The notes below the pieces were generated by a model that saw nothing but the letters and a program-made list of their open reading frames with translations, was not told the origin of the DNA and ran no database searches. A stretch of 10,660 nt of DNA, taken from the NCBI GenBank assembly GCA_050303435.1, contig JBNLBT010000110.1, positions 1-10,660 on the forward strand. Reading direction: 5' to 3'. The DNA comes from JBNLBT01 sp050303435. Lineage in GTDB: Bacteria > Pseudomonadota > Gammaproteobacteria > Xanthomonadales > Marinicellaceae. A program made the position numbers and the translations under genes. Below are positions 1 through 6,889 of this stretch, one piece after another (the first letter of the stretch is position 1; each line of letters opens with the position of its first letter).

Positions 1-357
1 GGCGCGCAGGCTTTCAACAAAACTTAAGTGGGCCGGAATGCGCGCATCGCCGCATTGAAAGACGTGCAGATGCACGGGTCTTGCCGGCTTGGAAAAATAC
101 ACCCGCCCCGGGATGCCGTGGGCGCCTTTGCACACGTAGCCGATGTCTTGCAGCGCATCGGTCCAGGCCGGCACGCGCGATGCATCGCTGCACACACCCA
201 AGACATCGATGCAGTCTTTGGCCCACAGACCCGGCACCGCGGTGGAGCCGATGTGGTGCAGTTGCAGGCCGTCACCACAGGCCGCCAGAATCATGCGCTC
301 TTGCTGCGCGTACTCGCGCGTCCAGTCGGCGCGCGGCGGGTGCAGCACCACATTCAC
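1..357 (-). CDS. GrpB-family (UPF0157) nucleotidyltransferase-like protein, 3' end cut by window edge
   Basis: This partial gene encodes the first 119 residues of a GrpB-family protein; the family is usually about 170-180 residues, so roughly the last third lies beyond the left edge. Visible family hallmarks are W-x-x-x-Y near residues 12-16, HIGSTAVPGL at 35-44 followed by AK and an I-D pair at 50-51, GIPGRVYF at 81-88 and HLHVF at 96-100. The GST plus downstream Asp arrangement resembles the active site of the nucleotidyltransferase superfamily, but the substrate of this family is not established. I chose the GTG start at 357-355: it overlaps the upstream stop codon (GTGA) and has a GGAGG Shine-Dalgarno (365-369, minus strand) at 7 nt spacing, inside the end of the preceding gene. 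The two genes are therefore probably one operon with translational coupling. The protein should be cytoplasmic. Confidence 0.9.
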   Translation of the reverse strand, partial: MNVVLHPPRADWTREYAQQERMILAACGDGLQLHHIGSTAVPGLWAKDCIDVLGVCSDASRVPAWTDALQDIGYVCKGAHGIPGRVYFSKPARPVHLHVFQCGDARIPAHLSFVESLRA

Positions 358-893
358 TGCGCCGCCTCCGGGGGCCGCAAGGCCTTGCTGTAATAACCCG
401 ACGCATCGAAGCAGCACACCCGACGTTGACCGGCGGCCAGTTTGTCACAGGCCTCAACGATGCGTTTCTGCCGCGTTGCGCTTTGTTTGGTCGACTCAAC
501 CCAATGCACCCAGTCCACCCGCGCCAAGGCTGTGGTGGCGTCCCACACCGCCCGCGCCGCGGGATTCGCCTGCAACGCCGCGCGCAGGTCCGCTGGCACC
601 GGCGGATCCGGTTCGCTCTGCAGCGGCATCAGTTCAATCGCCACCTGCTCGCCCGGCGTCACCGCGGCGGCCTGGCGCAGAGAACGCTCCACTTTCAGCC
701 AGTGACTCAGGCGCCCGTCCGGCTCCAGGGTGATCTGAAACGGCTGGCCATTGAGTGTGCCGGTCACCGTGGTGCGACCGCGCCGTGGCAGGGCCTCGCT
801 GACCGCTTTGGGCAACACCACAAACAGCCAATCGCAGGCGCCATCGGCGGGGCGCTGCGCGAGGGCGCTGAATTGGATTGTGTTTTTCTGCAT
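354..893 (-). CDS. DUF1905 / YdeI-OmpD-associated family protein
   Basis: A 179-residue cytoplasmic protein with two recognisable domains. Residues about 5-92 form a DUF1905 beta-barrel-like domain (WLFVVLPK at 22-29, RGRTTVTGTLNGQPF at 38-52, HWLKV at 64-68). Residues about 100-156 form the YdeI/OmpD-associated domain: VPADLRAAL at 99-107, then a helix with W127 to W131 and a basic TRQKRIVEA stretch, usually annotated as bacteriocin-protection-like. The C-terminus ends CCFDASGYYSK, typical of this fusion. An upstream in-frame ATG at 962 exists, but I chose 893 because AGGAGAA lies at 905-911 (minus strand), 11 nt upstream, and because the family begins with this sequence. The gene follows the propeller gene after 108 bp and overlaps the GrpB gene by 4 nt. 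The biochemical role is unknown; the bacteriocin link comes from family naming only. Confidence 0.9.
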   Translation of the reverse strand: MQKNTIQFSALAQRPADGACDWLFVVLPKAVSEALPRRGRTTVTGTLNGQPFQITLEPDGRLSHWLKVERSLRQAAAVTPGEQVAIELMPLQSEPDPPVPADLRAALQANPAARAVWDATTALARVDWVHWVESTKQSATRQKRIVEACDKLAAGQRRVCCFDASGYYSKALRPPEAAQ

Positions 894-904
894 CGACACC
901 GGCG

Positions 905-911
905 TTCTCCT
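905..911 (-). promoter_or_regulatory. Ribosome binding site deciding the start of the DUF1905 gene
   Basis: Read on the minus strand this is AGGAGAA, 11 nt before the ATG at 893. The longer in-frame alternative at 962 would place this sequence inside the coding region, so the motif favours the shorter protein. Confidence 0.7.
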
Positions 912-932
912 GGGGTTGGCACCATGGTAGCG

Positions 933-970
933 GAAATCGCGCCGCTTGAACATCCCGCGCACGCGATTTC
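933..970. repeat. Perfect 9-bp inverted repeat between propeller and DUF1905 genes
   Basis: GAAATCGCG at 933-941 is exactly complementary to CGCGATTTC at 962-970, with a 20-nt spacer. It sits in the 108-bp gap between the stop of the propeller gene and the start of the DUF1905 gene. No T-run follows either arm, so it is not a standard Rho-independent terminator. It could be a dyad operator for the downstream DUF1905-GrpB pair or an mRNA-stabilising hairpin between cistrons. Confidence 0.6.
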
Positions 971-1001
971 AACCGTTCGGTCCGCCGGCATTCCCGACGC
1001 A

Positions 1002-3317
1002 TCAATCCACGCCGTCGTGCCCTTCGCGAAAGATCAGATCATCGCCCGGCTCACACTGCACCAGCACATTGTCCACATCCACGCCGGTCACCGTGCCGCT
1101 GCCACTGAACACCGTGCACGGCTGAATCGGGTCATCCGGCTGCAGCAGAATGGACACCGAATAACTGGCACCGTCCTGCAGCGGCGTGGCAAACACAAAG
1201 GCCCCGGAACCGGTGACCACGCGATCATCGCCGCCGTTGTTTTGCAGCACCATGAAGTTGTTGGCCCACAATCCGGTCACTTCACCGGCAATAAAATAGC
1301 TGTTGGTCACGCAGGTCACCACCACCGCGATGTGATCCCCGCCGTTCAGCTGGCCGCTGCCATTGTCCACCGAACAGGTCTGGTTGGGAGCGCTGGGCTG
1401 GCTCAGCACGGTGACATTGAATGCGCTGCCATCGTCCAGCGGCGCGCTGAAGGCAAAGGCACCGTTGACGCCAACGGTCAAATCGTTGCCGCCGTTGTTT
1501 TGCAACACCACCTGATTGCCCGGTGCCAGCCCACTGACGCCGCCGCCGATCATATACTGCTCGGTGACGCAGTGGACCGTCAGTTGCACATCGTTGCCGT
1601 TGAGCGTGCCTGAATGCGCGCCGCTGAATGCACACAGCTGATTGGGCGTGGTGGGTTGCGTCAGTACGCTGAGATCAAATGCACTGCCATCGTCGTAGTT
1701 GTACACGGTGTGCAACCCGTTGGTTGAGACCAGCGCCGCACCCATGCCATCAAAAAACTCGACTGAATTGCCCGCCGCCAGGCCAGAGACATCGACCTTA
1801 ACCGCGTATTGATTGATTGGACAGGTCATTTCAATCAGCACCGGCTGGTTGGCAATCACGCCACTCGGGTGGTCCATCTGACAGGTGCGTCTGGGCTGGG
1901 TTGGCTGCGAAGAGATGGTGACGTTCCAGGCCGCGCCGCTGGGCCACTCCATGGCAAAGGCCGCCGGGCCGTTGTCGTTAATCAGCAGGGCATCGACGCC
2001 GTTGTTGAGCAGGCTCAGCGATTGCCCGGGGTCCAGGCCACTGACGTTCAGCAGCACCCGGAACGGTGCGCTGAACACATAGGCCGAGCCGGCGCGGCCG
2101 CTGCCGTCGTCGTCCTTGAAGGCACCGACCAGGATGCGGTCAGCGGACTGGTCGACGGCCACGCCGAATTCGTCGCTGCTGGCGCCGTCGTCGGCCACGA
2201 ATTTGTCGGCCTGAGCCCACCCGGCGCCGTTGAACTCATACACGTACACCGAACCCGAGGACGGGCCGTTGTCGTTGTCGCGCCTGGCACCGATCAATGC
2301 GCGCGTGCCCGACAGGCTGACCGCGGCACCGAATTGTCCACCCGAAGGCATGTCAGCCGCGGTCAGTTTTTGTTGCTGTGACCACACCCCGCCGTCGAGG
2401 GCAAACACATAGGCCGAACCGGAAAAACTGGTGTTGCCCTGATCGCGTTGCGCGCCAATCAGGGCGCGGTCTCCGGAGACACTCACCGACCAGCCGAAAT
2501 AGCTGTTGTGGGCGGCGTCCTCAGCAACCAGCTTCTGCGTTTCATTCCAGTTCACCCCATCAAAGTCATACACGTAGGCGGCGCCGGTGGTGTTGCTGCC
2601 GTCGTTGTACAGAAACGCGCCGACCAGCGCGCGGTCATCCGACAGATTGAGGGAAAATCCGAAGGCGTGATTGCCGCCGCCGTCCTGGGCGGTGAGTTTC
2701 TGGCTTTGCACCCAGTCGCTGCCATTGAAGTCAAACACATAGGCCGCACCGGCATCGTTGCCGGCGTCGTCGTCCTTGTAGGCGCTGATCAGGGCGCGGT
2801 CACCGCGCAAGGACACCACCTGACCGAAATAATCGCCTGAGCCGCCGTCGCTGGCGGTCAGTTTATCGTCTTCAACCCAGGCGCTGCCGTTGTAAACAAA
2901 CACATAGGCCGAGCCGGAATCGCCGGCCGGCGCGTTGTCGAGCGGCGCACCGATCAGGGCGCGCTGGCCTGACACACTGACCGATGCACCAAAATAGTCG
3001 CTGCTGCCGGCGTCGCTGGCGGTCAATTTTTGCGCAAACTGCCAGTCGCTGCCGTCCCAGCGATACATGTAGGCGGCGCCGCCCAGGCCGTGCAGATTGG
3101 CACCGACCAGCGCCCAGTCGCCGTCGATGGCCACGGTGTACCCGAACAGATCGTCGGCCACGCCGTCCGCCGCCACCAGTTTGTCCTGCTGCACCGCCGC
3201 GCGCACCGCCTGAGACAGCGCCGCATCCACATCATTCAGGTCAATGGCCAGCGCCTGTGAACCCTGGAACATGATCAAAGCCAGAACCAATCCAAACATT
3301 GCATGCAAATTAAACAT
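1002..3317 (-). CDS. Secreted FG-GAP-like seven-bladed beta-propeller protein with four Cys-paired C-terminal modules
   Basis: A 771-residue exported protein. Residues 1-24 are a hydrophobic signal peptide ending SQALA; unusually, its n-region has no Lys or Arg, only His5. Residues 45 to about 416 hold seven repeats starting at 45, 96, 151, 206, 261, 316 and 371. Each has the pattern [DQ]K[LF][VT]A.D...FG..V...RAL[IV]GA....G.[AS]YV[FY]..G..W, as in FG-GAP/integrin-alpha-like propellers, and seven copies fit one closed propeller. Residues about 419-755 hold four modules of about 85 residues with V[ST]GL, QNNGG and one Cys pair each: C479/C499, C562/C583, C648/C669 and C734/C755. These are the only cysteines in the protein. 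The tail reads DDLIFREG at 759-766. The ATG at 3317 has GGGAG (3324-3328) 6 nt upstream, and no start codon lies between it and the nearest in-frame upstream stop. Its role is probably extracellular binding or adhesion; the ligand is unknown. Confidence 0.87.
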   Translation of the reverse strand: MFNLHAMFGLVLALIMFQGSQALAIDLNDVDAALSQAVRAAVQQDKLVAADGVADDLFGYTVAIDGDWALVGANLHGLGGAAYMYRWDGSDWQFAQKLTASDAGSSDYFGASVSVSGQRALIGAPLDNAPAGDSGSAYVFVYNGSAWVEDDKLTASDGGSGDYFGQVVSLRGDRALISAYKDDDAGNDAGAAYVFDFNGSDWVQSQKLTAQDGGGNHAFGFSLNLSDDRALVGAFLYNDGSNTTGAAYVYDFDGVNWNETQKLVAEDAAHNSYFGWSVSVSGDRALIGAQRDQGNTSFSGSAYVFALDGGVWSQQQKLTAADMPSGGQFGAAVSLSGTRALIGARRDNDNGPSSGSVYVYEFNGAGWAQADKFVADDGASSDEFGVAVDQSADRILVGAFKDDDGSGRAGSAYVFSAPFRVLLNVSGLDPGQSLSLLNNGVDALLINDNGPAAFAMEWPSGAAWNVTISSQPTQPRRTCQMDHPSGVIANQPVLIEMTCPINQYAVKVDVSGLAAGNSVEFFDGMGAALVSTNGLHTVYNYDDGSAFDLSVLTQPTTPNQLCAFSGAHSGTLNGNDVQLTVHCVTEQYMIGGGVSGLAPGNQVVLQNNGGNDLTVGVNGAFAFSAPLDDGSAFNVTVLSQPSAPNQTCSVDNGSGQLNGGDHIAVVVTCVTNSYFIAGEVTGLWANNFMVLQNNGGDDRVVTGSGAFVFATPLQDGASYSVSILLQPDDPIQPCTVFSGSGTVTGVDVDNVLVQCEPGDDLIFREGHDGVD
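1053..2063 (-). repeat. Four about 255-bp repeats encoding Cys-paired surface modules
   Basis: This stretch encodes residues 419-755 of the propeller protein. Its four homologous units begin near the VSGL/VTGL motifs (residues 425, 510, 595 and 680). Each ends in a Cys about 20 residues after a first Cys, suggesting one disulfide per module. Units 3 and 4 are closest: both encode VLQNNGG and share near-identical DNA around 1225-1260 and 1485-1520. Such modules are common in large surface proteins of proteobacteria and probably form beta-sandwich spacers. Confidence 0.75.
2070..3185 (-). repeat. Seven tandem repeats (165 bp unit) encoding propeller blades
   Basis: Residues 45-416 of the propeller protein consist of seven units; the spacing is 51 residues once and then 55 residues five times. 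The regular 165-bp period is also visible in DNA, where the ACACATAGGCCG core (+ strand) recurs near 2067, 2405, 2738 and 2899. The regularity suggests expansion by tandem duplication and a constraint to keep seven blades. Confidence 0.85.
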
Positions 3318-3519
3318 TCTCTGCTCCCAAAATTTTAATAGTCACCCCCTATACAAAGCAGAGGACGATTAACGACATTTTTTTCACATCAACACGAACA
3401 GACATGGATTGCCCCACATGCAAACACGGATCACGCAGAATTTGTGCCCCCAATCACAATCTTGACGAATCAACGGACGTAACCTTTGAGTTCATCACTT
3501 GTTTGTTTTTTAAAAGCAC
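3318..3519. other. Divergent intergenic region between propeller and beta-helix genes
   Basis: This 202-bp spacer is AT-richer than its surroundings and must hold the promoters of both flanking secreted-protein genes. A TTGACG resembling a -35 box lies at 3462-3467 (+) but has no good -10 at proper spacing. On the minus strand, TATAGG and TAAAAT occur near 3335-3350 without a matching -35. An AAAATTTT tract sits next to the propeller gene's ribosome binding site. I cannot assign either promoter with confidence. Confidence 0.5.
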
Positions 3520-4518
3520 ATGATGCAGCAACCAAGCACAATAAAAAGCACCCTGGCCATGATTTGCACCACACTGATTGCAACGCGCGCCCTGTGTGGA
3601 GGCGATTTGATATTTCAGGACGGCTTCGAATTCCCACCCCCGTATATCCATGTGTGGCCCACGGATCTGGGCAACACCTTTGGCGTCGGCGCGGTGGCAC
3701 CGGCACCGACGCAAGAATACATCGGCCCGCTGGAGCTCAGTGAACCCACGGTGATTGAAAACGTCATCATCAACGGCTGCCTGAAAATCCGTTCAAGCCA
3801 AATTTTGATTCGCAACGTGATGCTGCGTTGTGACGGCGATTATGTGGTCGCCTTTGATCAGGCCGATGTGTCGGATGTGACCATTGAATTCAGTGACATC
3901 CAGGCGTTGGACACGCGCAAAATTTTCATCAATCTGGCCAATAACATCGCCGATGTGACCATTCGCAACAACAACATTCACGGCGGCGATGACTGGTTTT
4001 ATCTGAACCTGGAGGTGCACAATTGGTTCATCGAAAACAACTGGCTGCACGACCCGCTGGGCGATTCGCTCAGCCATTTTGATGTGTTGCATCTGGGCGA
4101 ATGGTCTGGCGAGAACAATGCCGGCACCTTGACCGTGCGTGGCAACTTCATCAGCGAAATTTCCGCAGGCATCGGTCAAAACTCCATCCTGTACACGCCG
4201 GAATATGCAGGCACCGTTCGGCTGGAAAACAACCGTCTGCCGCGACTGGGTCATTACTCCATTCGCTGCCATCACACGGTGAGCTGTCTGATTCGTCACA
4301 ACGTGTTGGCCCAGGCGCTGGCCGATCCGTTGGGTCAATTTGGCGAGGTGGTGTATTTTGTCATCAACAGCTCCAGCGCGGCGACAGAATCCTTTCGTTG
4401 TCAACGTCATGAGGACGGCACACTGTACGAAGAATTCGTCGATGACGGCAATGGCAACAGCGTGGACACCTTGCTGGGCATGCAACACGACACCGTCGAT
4501 TGCCCACCCATACCCTGA
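3520..4518 (+). CDS. Secreted right-handed parallel beta-helix protein with IFQDGFE motif
   Basis: A 332-residue exported protein of the pectate-lyase-like beta-helix type. A signal peptide covers about residues 1-26 (Lys9, a hydrophobic stretch 11-25, then ALC/GG). DLIFQDGFE follows at 29-37. Helix rungs run from about residue 75 to 285, shown by recurring [VI]T[IV]..N.[IF] patterns: VIENVIINGC 78-87, ILIRNVML 95-102, VTIRNNNIHG 146-155, FIENNWLHD 170-178, LTVRGNFIS 204-212 and VRLENNRL 233-240. The SHFDVLHLGEW stretch (185-195) recalls the HxDG(I/V)Q segment of some helix enzymes, but I see no diagnostic catalytic set, so enzyme activity is not claimed. ATGs at 3520 and 3523 are both possible; neither has a good Shine-Dalgarno, only AAAAG. 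The gene is divergent from the propeller gene. It may be an adhesin, a polysaccharide binder or a lyase. Confidence 0.82.
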   Translation: MMQQPSTIKSTLAMICTTLIATRALCGGDLIFQDGFEFPPPYIHVWPTDLGNTFGVGAVAPAPTQEYIGPLELSEPTVIENVIINGCLKIRSSQILIRNVMLRCDGDYVVAFDQADVSDVTIEFSDIQALDTRKIFINLANNIADVTIRNNNIHGGDDWFYLNLEVHNWFIENNWLHDPLGDSLSHFDVLHLGEWSGENNAGTLTVRGNFISEISAGIGQNSILYTPEYAGTVRLENNRLPRLGHYSIRCHHTVSCLIRHNVLAQALADPLGQFGEVVYFVINSSSAATESFRCQRHEDGTLYEEFVDDGNGNSVDTLLGMQHDTVDCPPIP

Positions 4519-4698
4519 GGTCACTCGTTGCTTATTTTGATGCACGGTGCTCACTTCTGCGAATGGCGGCATCAGACTCTCGCAATTCCGGCCACGAATG
4601 CACCCGCTCATCGGTTGATTTTCAGACATTGAAAGTCGCAAAGCACGCGCCCTGAACACAGCGCACTGCGTCGTTCTAAAACACCGCACCCACACGAA

Positions 4699-4720
4699 AT
4701 GCCCCCACCACCGGGGGTGT
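4699..4720. repeat. GC-rich hairpin (CCCCC/GGGGG stem)
   Basis: CCCCC at 4702-4706 pairs with GGGGG at 4713-4717 across a 6-nt loop, with two G-T pairs and an A-T pair extending the stem. No T-run follows on the plus strand, so it is at best a weak terminator or processing signal for the upstream beta-helix gene. Confidence 0.4.
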
Positions 4721-4784
4721 GCCATTCTTGCGTGTTATCGCAATAAATTGGCGGCCATTCTCAAGTTTTGCGAAGCAAAAAAAA

Positions 4785-4790
4785 TACAAT
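4785..4790 (+). promoter_or_regulatory. Candidate -10 element for the NosD-like gene
   Basis: TACAAT matches five of six bases of the sigma-70 -10 consensus and follows an eight-A tract. No good -35 sits 16-18 bp upstream; the best TTG-like match is wrongly spaced. A transcript from here would have a leader of about 100 nt before the ATG at 4900. Confidence 0.3.
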
Positions 4791-4899
4791 AGACACATGC
4801 CATCGGATGAGGAACCCAGCGACGAGCGAACGCGCCGGATGTGACTCAGGACCGATGCCTGTCATGGTCAATCAACACCAATAAAAAAGGAAAAAATAC

Positions 4900-6804
4900 A
4901 TGCTTAAAAATAAAATGATGTGCTCAACCCTGCTGCTGACCGCTCTGTGCCTGGGCGCTGCTGAACGCGCGCAGGCGTACTGCGACAACGGCGCCATGTA
5001 TCCGGAATACGCCTGGATTGAATCGATCACCAGCGAAGATGTTTCCTACGTGACCGGCGCGCCGCACTGGCTGCCCGATCTGGATGTGCCGCCGCCCTAT
5101 CCTGGCTACTCAAACCACACCGGTCTCAACTTTGATTTGACCGTGCAGACCGGCAAGCTGGTGACGCTGGTGCCGGGCGGCCCGCTGGCCGACTACCCGA
5201 TGCACTGGCAGGCGTGGATTGACTTTGATTCGGACGGCGAATTTGGCCCAATGGATCAATTGGTGTCGCAAACGGTCACCGGTCCATTCAGTTTTCACCT
5301 GGACTCGTATGCAATGCGTTTGCTGGAGGACCGCGCCACCCGACTGCGCGTGTCCATGCGCGCCTTTGAAGCCGCGCCGAAGTGCGGCCCGTTTGACGTC
5401 GGTGAAGTCGAAGATTACACCCTGAATTTTCTCTTCAATGAAGACGTGGTGCATCGCGTGCCGGAAGAATATTACAGCATTCAGGACGCGATCGATCACG
5501 CCTATCCCAATTTCATCGTGCTGGTCAATGACGGCGTGTATCCTGAATCCGTTATCATAGATATGCCGCTGACCCTGCAATCGGTCAATGGATCCGATTT
5601 CACCACCGTCACCGGCGCGCCCGATCGGCCGGCCATCTGGGTGCGCGATGGCGAAAACGTGGTTGTGCAGGGCTTTGATCTGTCCGGTGCGCGCAACTCG
5701 CAGGTGCCGTCGCTGGAATATGATGCCCGGTTCGACGGCGGCCTGGTGCGCGACATCAATTGCGGGATCAATCCAAATGGCAATCAAAACGAAATCAATG
5801 TGCTCATCCGTTCCGACGGCGTGACCGTGGATGGGGTTCAGTGCGCCGCACGCGGCGAGGTCGGCATTTTGGTGCGCGGCGCCCGCAACACCCGCCTGAT
5901 CAACAATTCGCTGCAACAGCACAGATACGGCATCGCCGTGATCAACGGCGACAACACCTGGATTGCCGACAATGAGATGCAACTTAATCGGGTTGAGGGC
6001 TTGCGGGTGCTCGGTTCTGACAACGTCAGCGTGCTCAACAACCACATTCACGACAACCAGTATCAGGACTTTGTCACCGGCACAGGCGTTCGGGTGGGCA
6101 ATTCCTCGAACGCACGGATTGAAGGCAATCAAATTCTCGACAACCACGGCCACGGCCTGCGCCTGGATGACTCGGATGACGCCGTGGTGATCAACAACAC
6201 GATGATCGGCAGCGGCGTACAAGGTGTGCACTTGACCGGCAGCAATGCGGTGCAGATCATTGACAACGAGATCCTTGCCAACAGCAGATACGGGCTTTTG
6301 TTGCACGACAGTGAGGCGGTGTTGCTTGAAAACAACCGCATCAACGGCAACGCGAGCAGGGGTCTGTACCTCAGTGAACTGATCAATTCGCAGTTGCTCG
6401 GCAATGACCTGCAGGAAAACCACAGGGTGCTGCTCATGCTCAATTCCACTGGCAATGAAATCAGCCGCAACACCGTGCAGCTCAGCGCGCCGGCGGCGGA
6501 CCTGTGTCAGCTCACTTTTGAAGAATCTTCAGGCAACCGCTGGTGGCTGAACGCGTTCCTAATGCCACCTGAAGCCGAGTTCTGTCACGACTCGATGAGC
6601 AGCAACGACTGGCATTCCACGCCGTTGAATTACGACTATCTGGGCGCTTCATTCAGCGGAGTTTTGGGCAATTACTTCATCCACGGCGACCACAGCGATG
6701 CCGACGGCGACGGCGTGGCGGACACCGCACAGACGCTGCCGGGCACGGCCATCCCGGCGCCCTACGCGCTCAGCGATGTGCCCGATGAGTACGAAGTGCA
6801 ATGA
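4900..6804 (+). CDS. Secreted GEVED-domain plus NosD-like right-handed beta-helix protein
   Basis: A 634-residue exported protein. The signal peptide is residues 1-26 (Lys3 and Lys5, a Leu-rich core, AQA/YC cleavage). A GEVED domain follows: AWIDFDSDGEFG at 105-116 and GEVEDYTL at 168-175, its defining end. From 191 the SIQDAIDHA and VNDGVYPES pattern starts a NosD/CASH-type beta-helix. About ten rungs run to residue 530, with repeated [IL]..N.I..N...G[IL]. units such as RLINNSLQQHRYGIAV, NNHIHDN, NQILDNHGHGLRL and NRINGNASRGLYL. The end has GNYFIHGDHSDADGDGVAD (590-608), closely matching the GNYW...DGDGIGD tail of NosD-like proteins, with a calcium-type DxDGDG loop. AAGGA lies 8 nt before the ATG. 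A terminator follows at 6814. It is likely a carbohydrate- or surface-binding exoprotein. No nos genes are nearby, so a copper role is unlikely. Confidence 0.88.
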   Translation: MLKNKMMCSTLLLTALCLGAAERAQAYCDNGAMYPEYAWIESITSEDVSYVTGAPHWLPDLDVPPPYPGYSNHTGLNFDLTVQTGKLVTLVPGGPLADYPMHWQAWIDFDSDGEFGPMDQLVSQTVTGPFSFHLDSYAMRLLEDRATRLRVSMRAFEAAPKCGPFDVGEVEDYTLNFLFNEDVVHRVPEEYYSIQDAIDHAYPNFIVLVNDGVYPESVIIDMPLTLQSVNGSDFTTVTGAPDRPAIWVRDGENVVVQGFDLSGARNSQVPSLEYDARFDGGLVRDINCGINPNGNQNEINVLIRSDGVTVDGVQCAARGEVGILVRGARNTRLINNSLQQHRYGIAVINGDNTWIADNEMQLNRVEGLRVLGSDNVSVLNNHIHDNQYQDFVTGTGVRVGNSSNARIEGNQILDNHGHGLRLDDSDDAVVINNTMIGSGVQGVHLTGSNAVQIIDNEILANSRYGLLLHDSEAVLLENNRINGNASRGLYLSELINSQLLGNDLQENHRVLLMLNSTGNEISRNTVQLSAPAADLCQLTFEESSGNRWWLNAFLMPPEAEFCHDSMSSNDWHSTPLNYDYLGASFSGVLGNYFIHGDHSDADGDGVADTAQTLPGTAIPAPYALSDVPDEYEVQ

Positions 6805-6813
6805 TCTGAGTGC

Positions 6814-6850
6814 AGTCCCGGCCCGCGACGGATGCGGCCGGGACTTTCTT
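6814..6850 (+). terminator. Rho-independent terminator of the NosD-like gene
   Basis: AGTCCCGGCC at 6814-6823 pairs perfectly with GGCCGGGACT at 6836-6845 across a 12-nt loop and is followed by TTCTT. It begins 10 nt after the stop codon at 6804. The 10-bp GC-rich stem makes it the strongest terminator in the window. Confidence 0.87.
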
Positions 6851-6860
6851 GCTTGAGCCC

Positions 6861-6889
6861 TTGGATTGCAGTGCGCTTTGTGCCATGAT
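6861..6889 (+). promoter_or_regulatory. Candidate extended -10 promoter for the P-loop kinase gene
   Basis: TTGGAT (6861-6866, three of six for -35) lies 17 bp before CATGAT (6884-6889, four of six for -10). TGC immediately precedes the -10, giving an extended -10. The start of transcription would fall near 6896, leaving a leader of about 98 nt that contains the hairpin at 6927-6948. The promoter follows directly after the terminator of the upstream gene. Confidence 0.45.

Larger units (their letters stand above)
4519..4899. other. 381-bp intergenic region upstream of the NosD-like gene
   Basis: No convincing gene lies here; the only open reading frames starting downstream are tiny (15 and 9 codons). 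It contains a GC-rich hairpin at 4699-4720, a small TTTTGC/GCAAAA hairpin at 4766-4780 next to an eight-A tract, and a -10-like TACAAT at 4785-4790. I see no T-tailed terminator after the upstream beta-helix gene, so transcription may read into the region. Confidence 0.6.

Noticed and set aside
81..1613. Long plus-strand open frame of 510 codons
   Set aside because: It runs antisense to GrpB, DUF1905 and the propeller gene. Its low-complexity Arg/His/Ala-rich translation has no family signal and is a by-product of GC-rich third positions.
1809..2381. Plus-strand open frame of 190 codons
   Set aside because: It lies wholly within the propeller repeats on the opposite strand, and its apparent periodicity is inherited from them.
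3462..3467. TTGACG as the -35 of the beta-helix gene
   Set aside because: No acceptable -10 element occurs 15-19 bp downstream.
3793..4725. Minus-strand open frame of 310 codons
   Set aside because: It is antisense to the beta-helix gene, has no recognisable domain and lacks a ribosome binding site. The sense frame has a signal peptide and a clear repeat pattern.
4766..4780. TTTTGC/GCAAAA hairpin as a terminator
   Set aside because: On the plus strand it is followed by A residues, and on the minus strand the T-run precedes the stem, so it cannot be a standard terminator in either direction.
4797..4844. Possible 15-codon leader peptide (ATG at 4797) after the TACAAT box
   Set aside because: It has no ribosome binding site, no codon run typical of attenuation and no terminator pair; too short to support.
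5110..6423. Minus-strand open frame of 437 codons
   Set aside because: It is antisense to the NosD-like gene. The Val/His/Ile-rich translation mirrors the helix repeats on the other strand.
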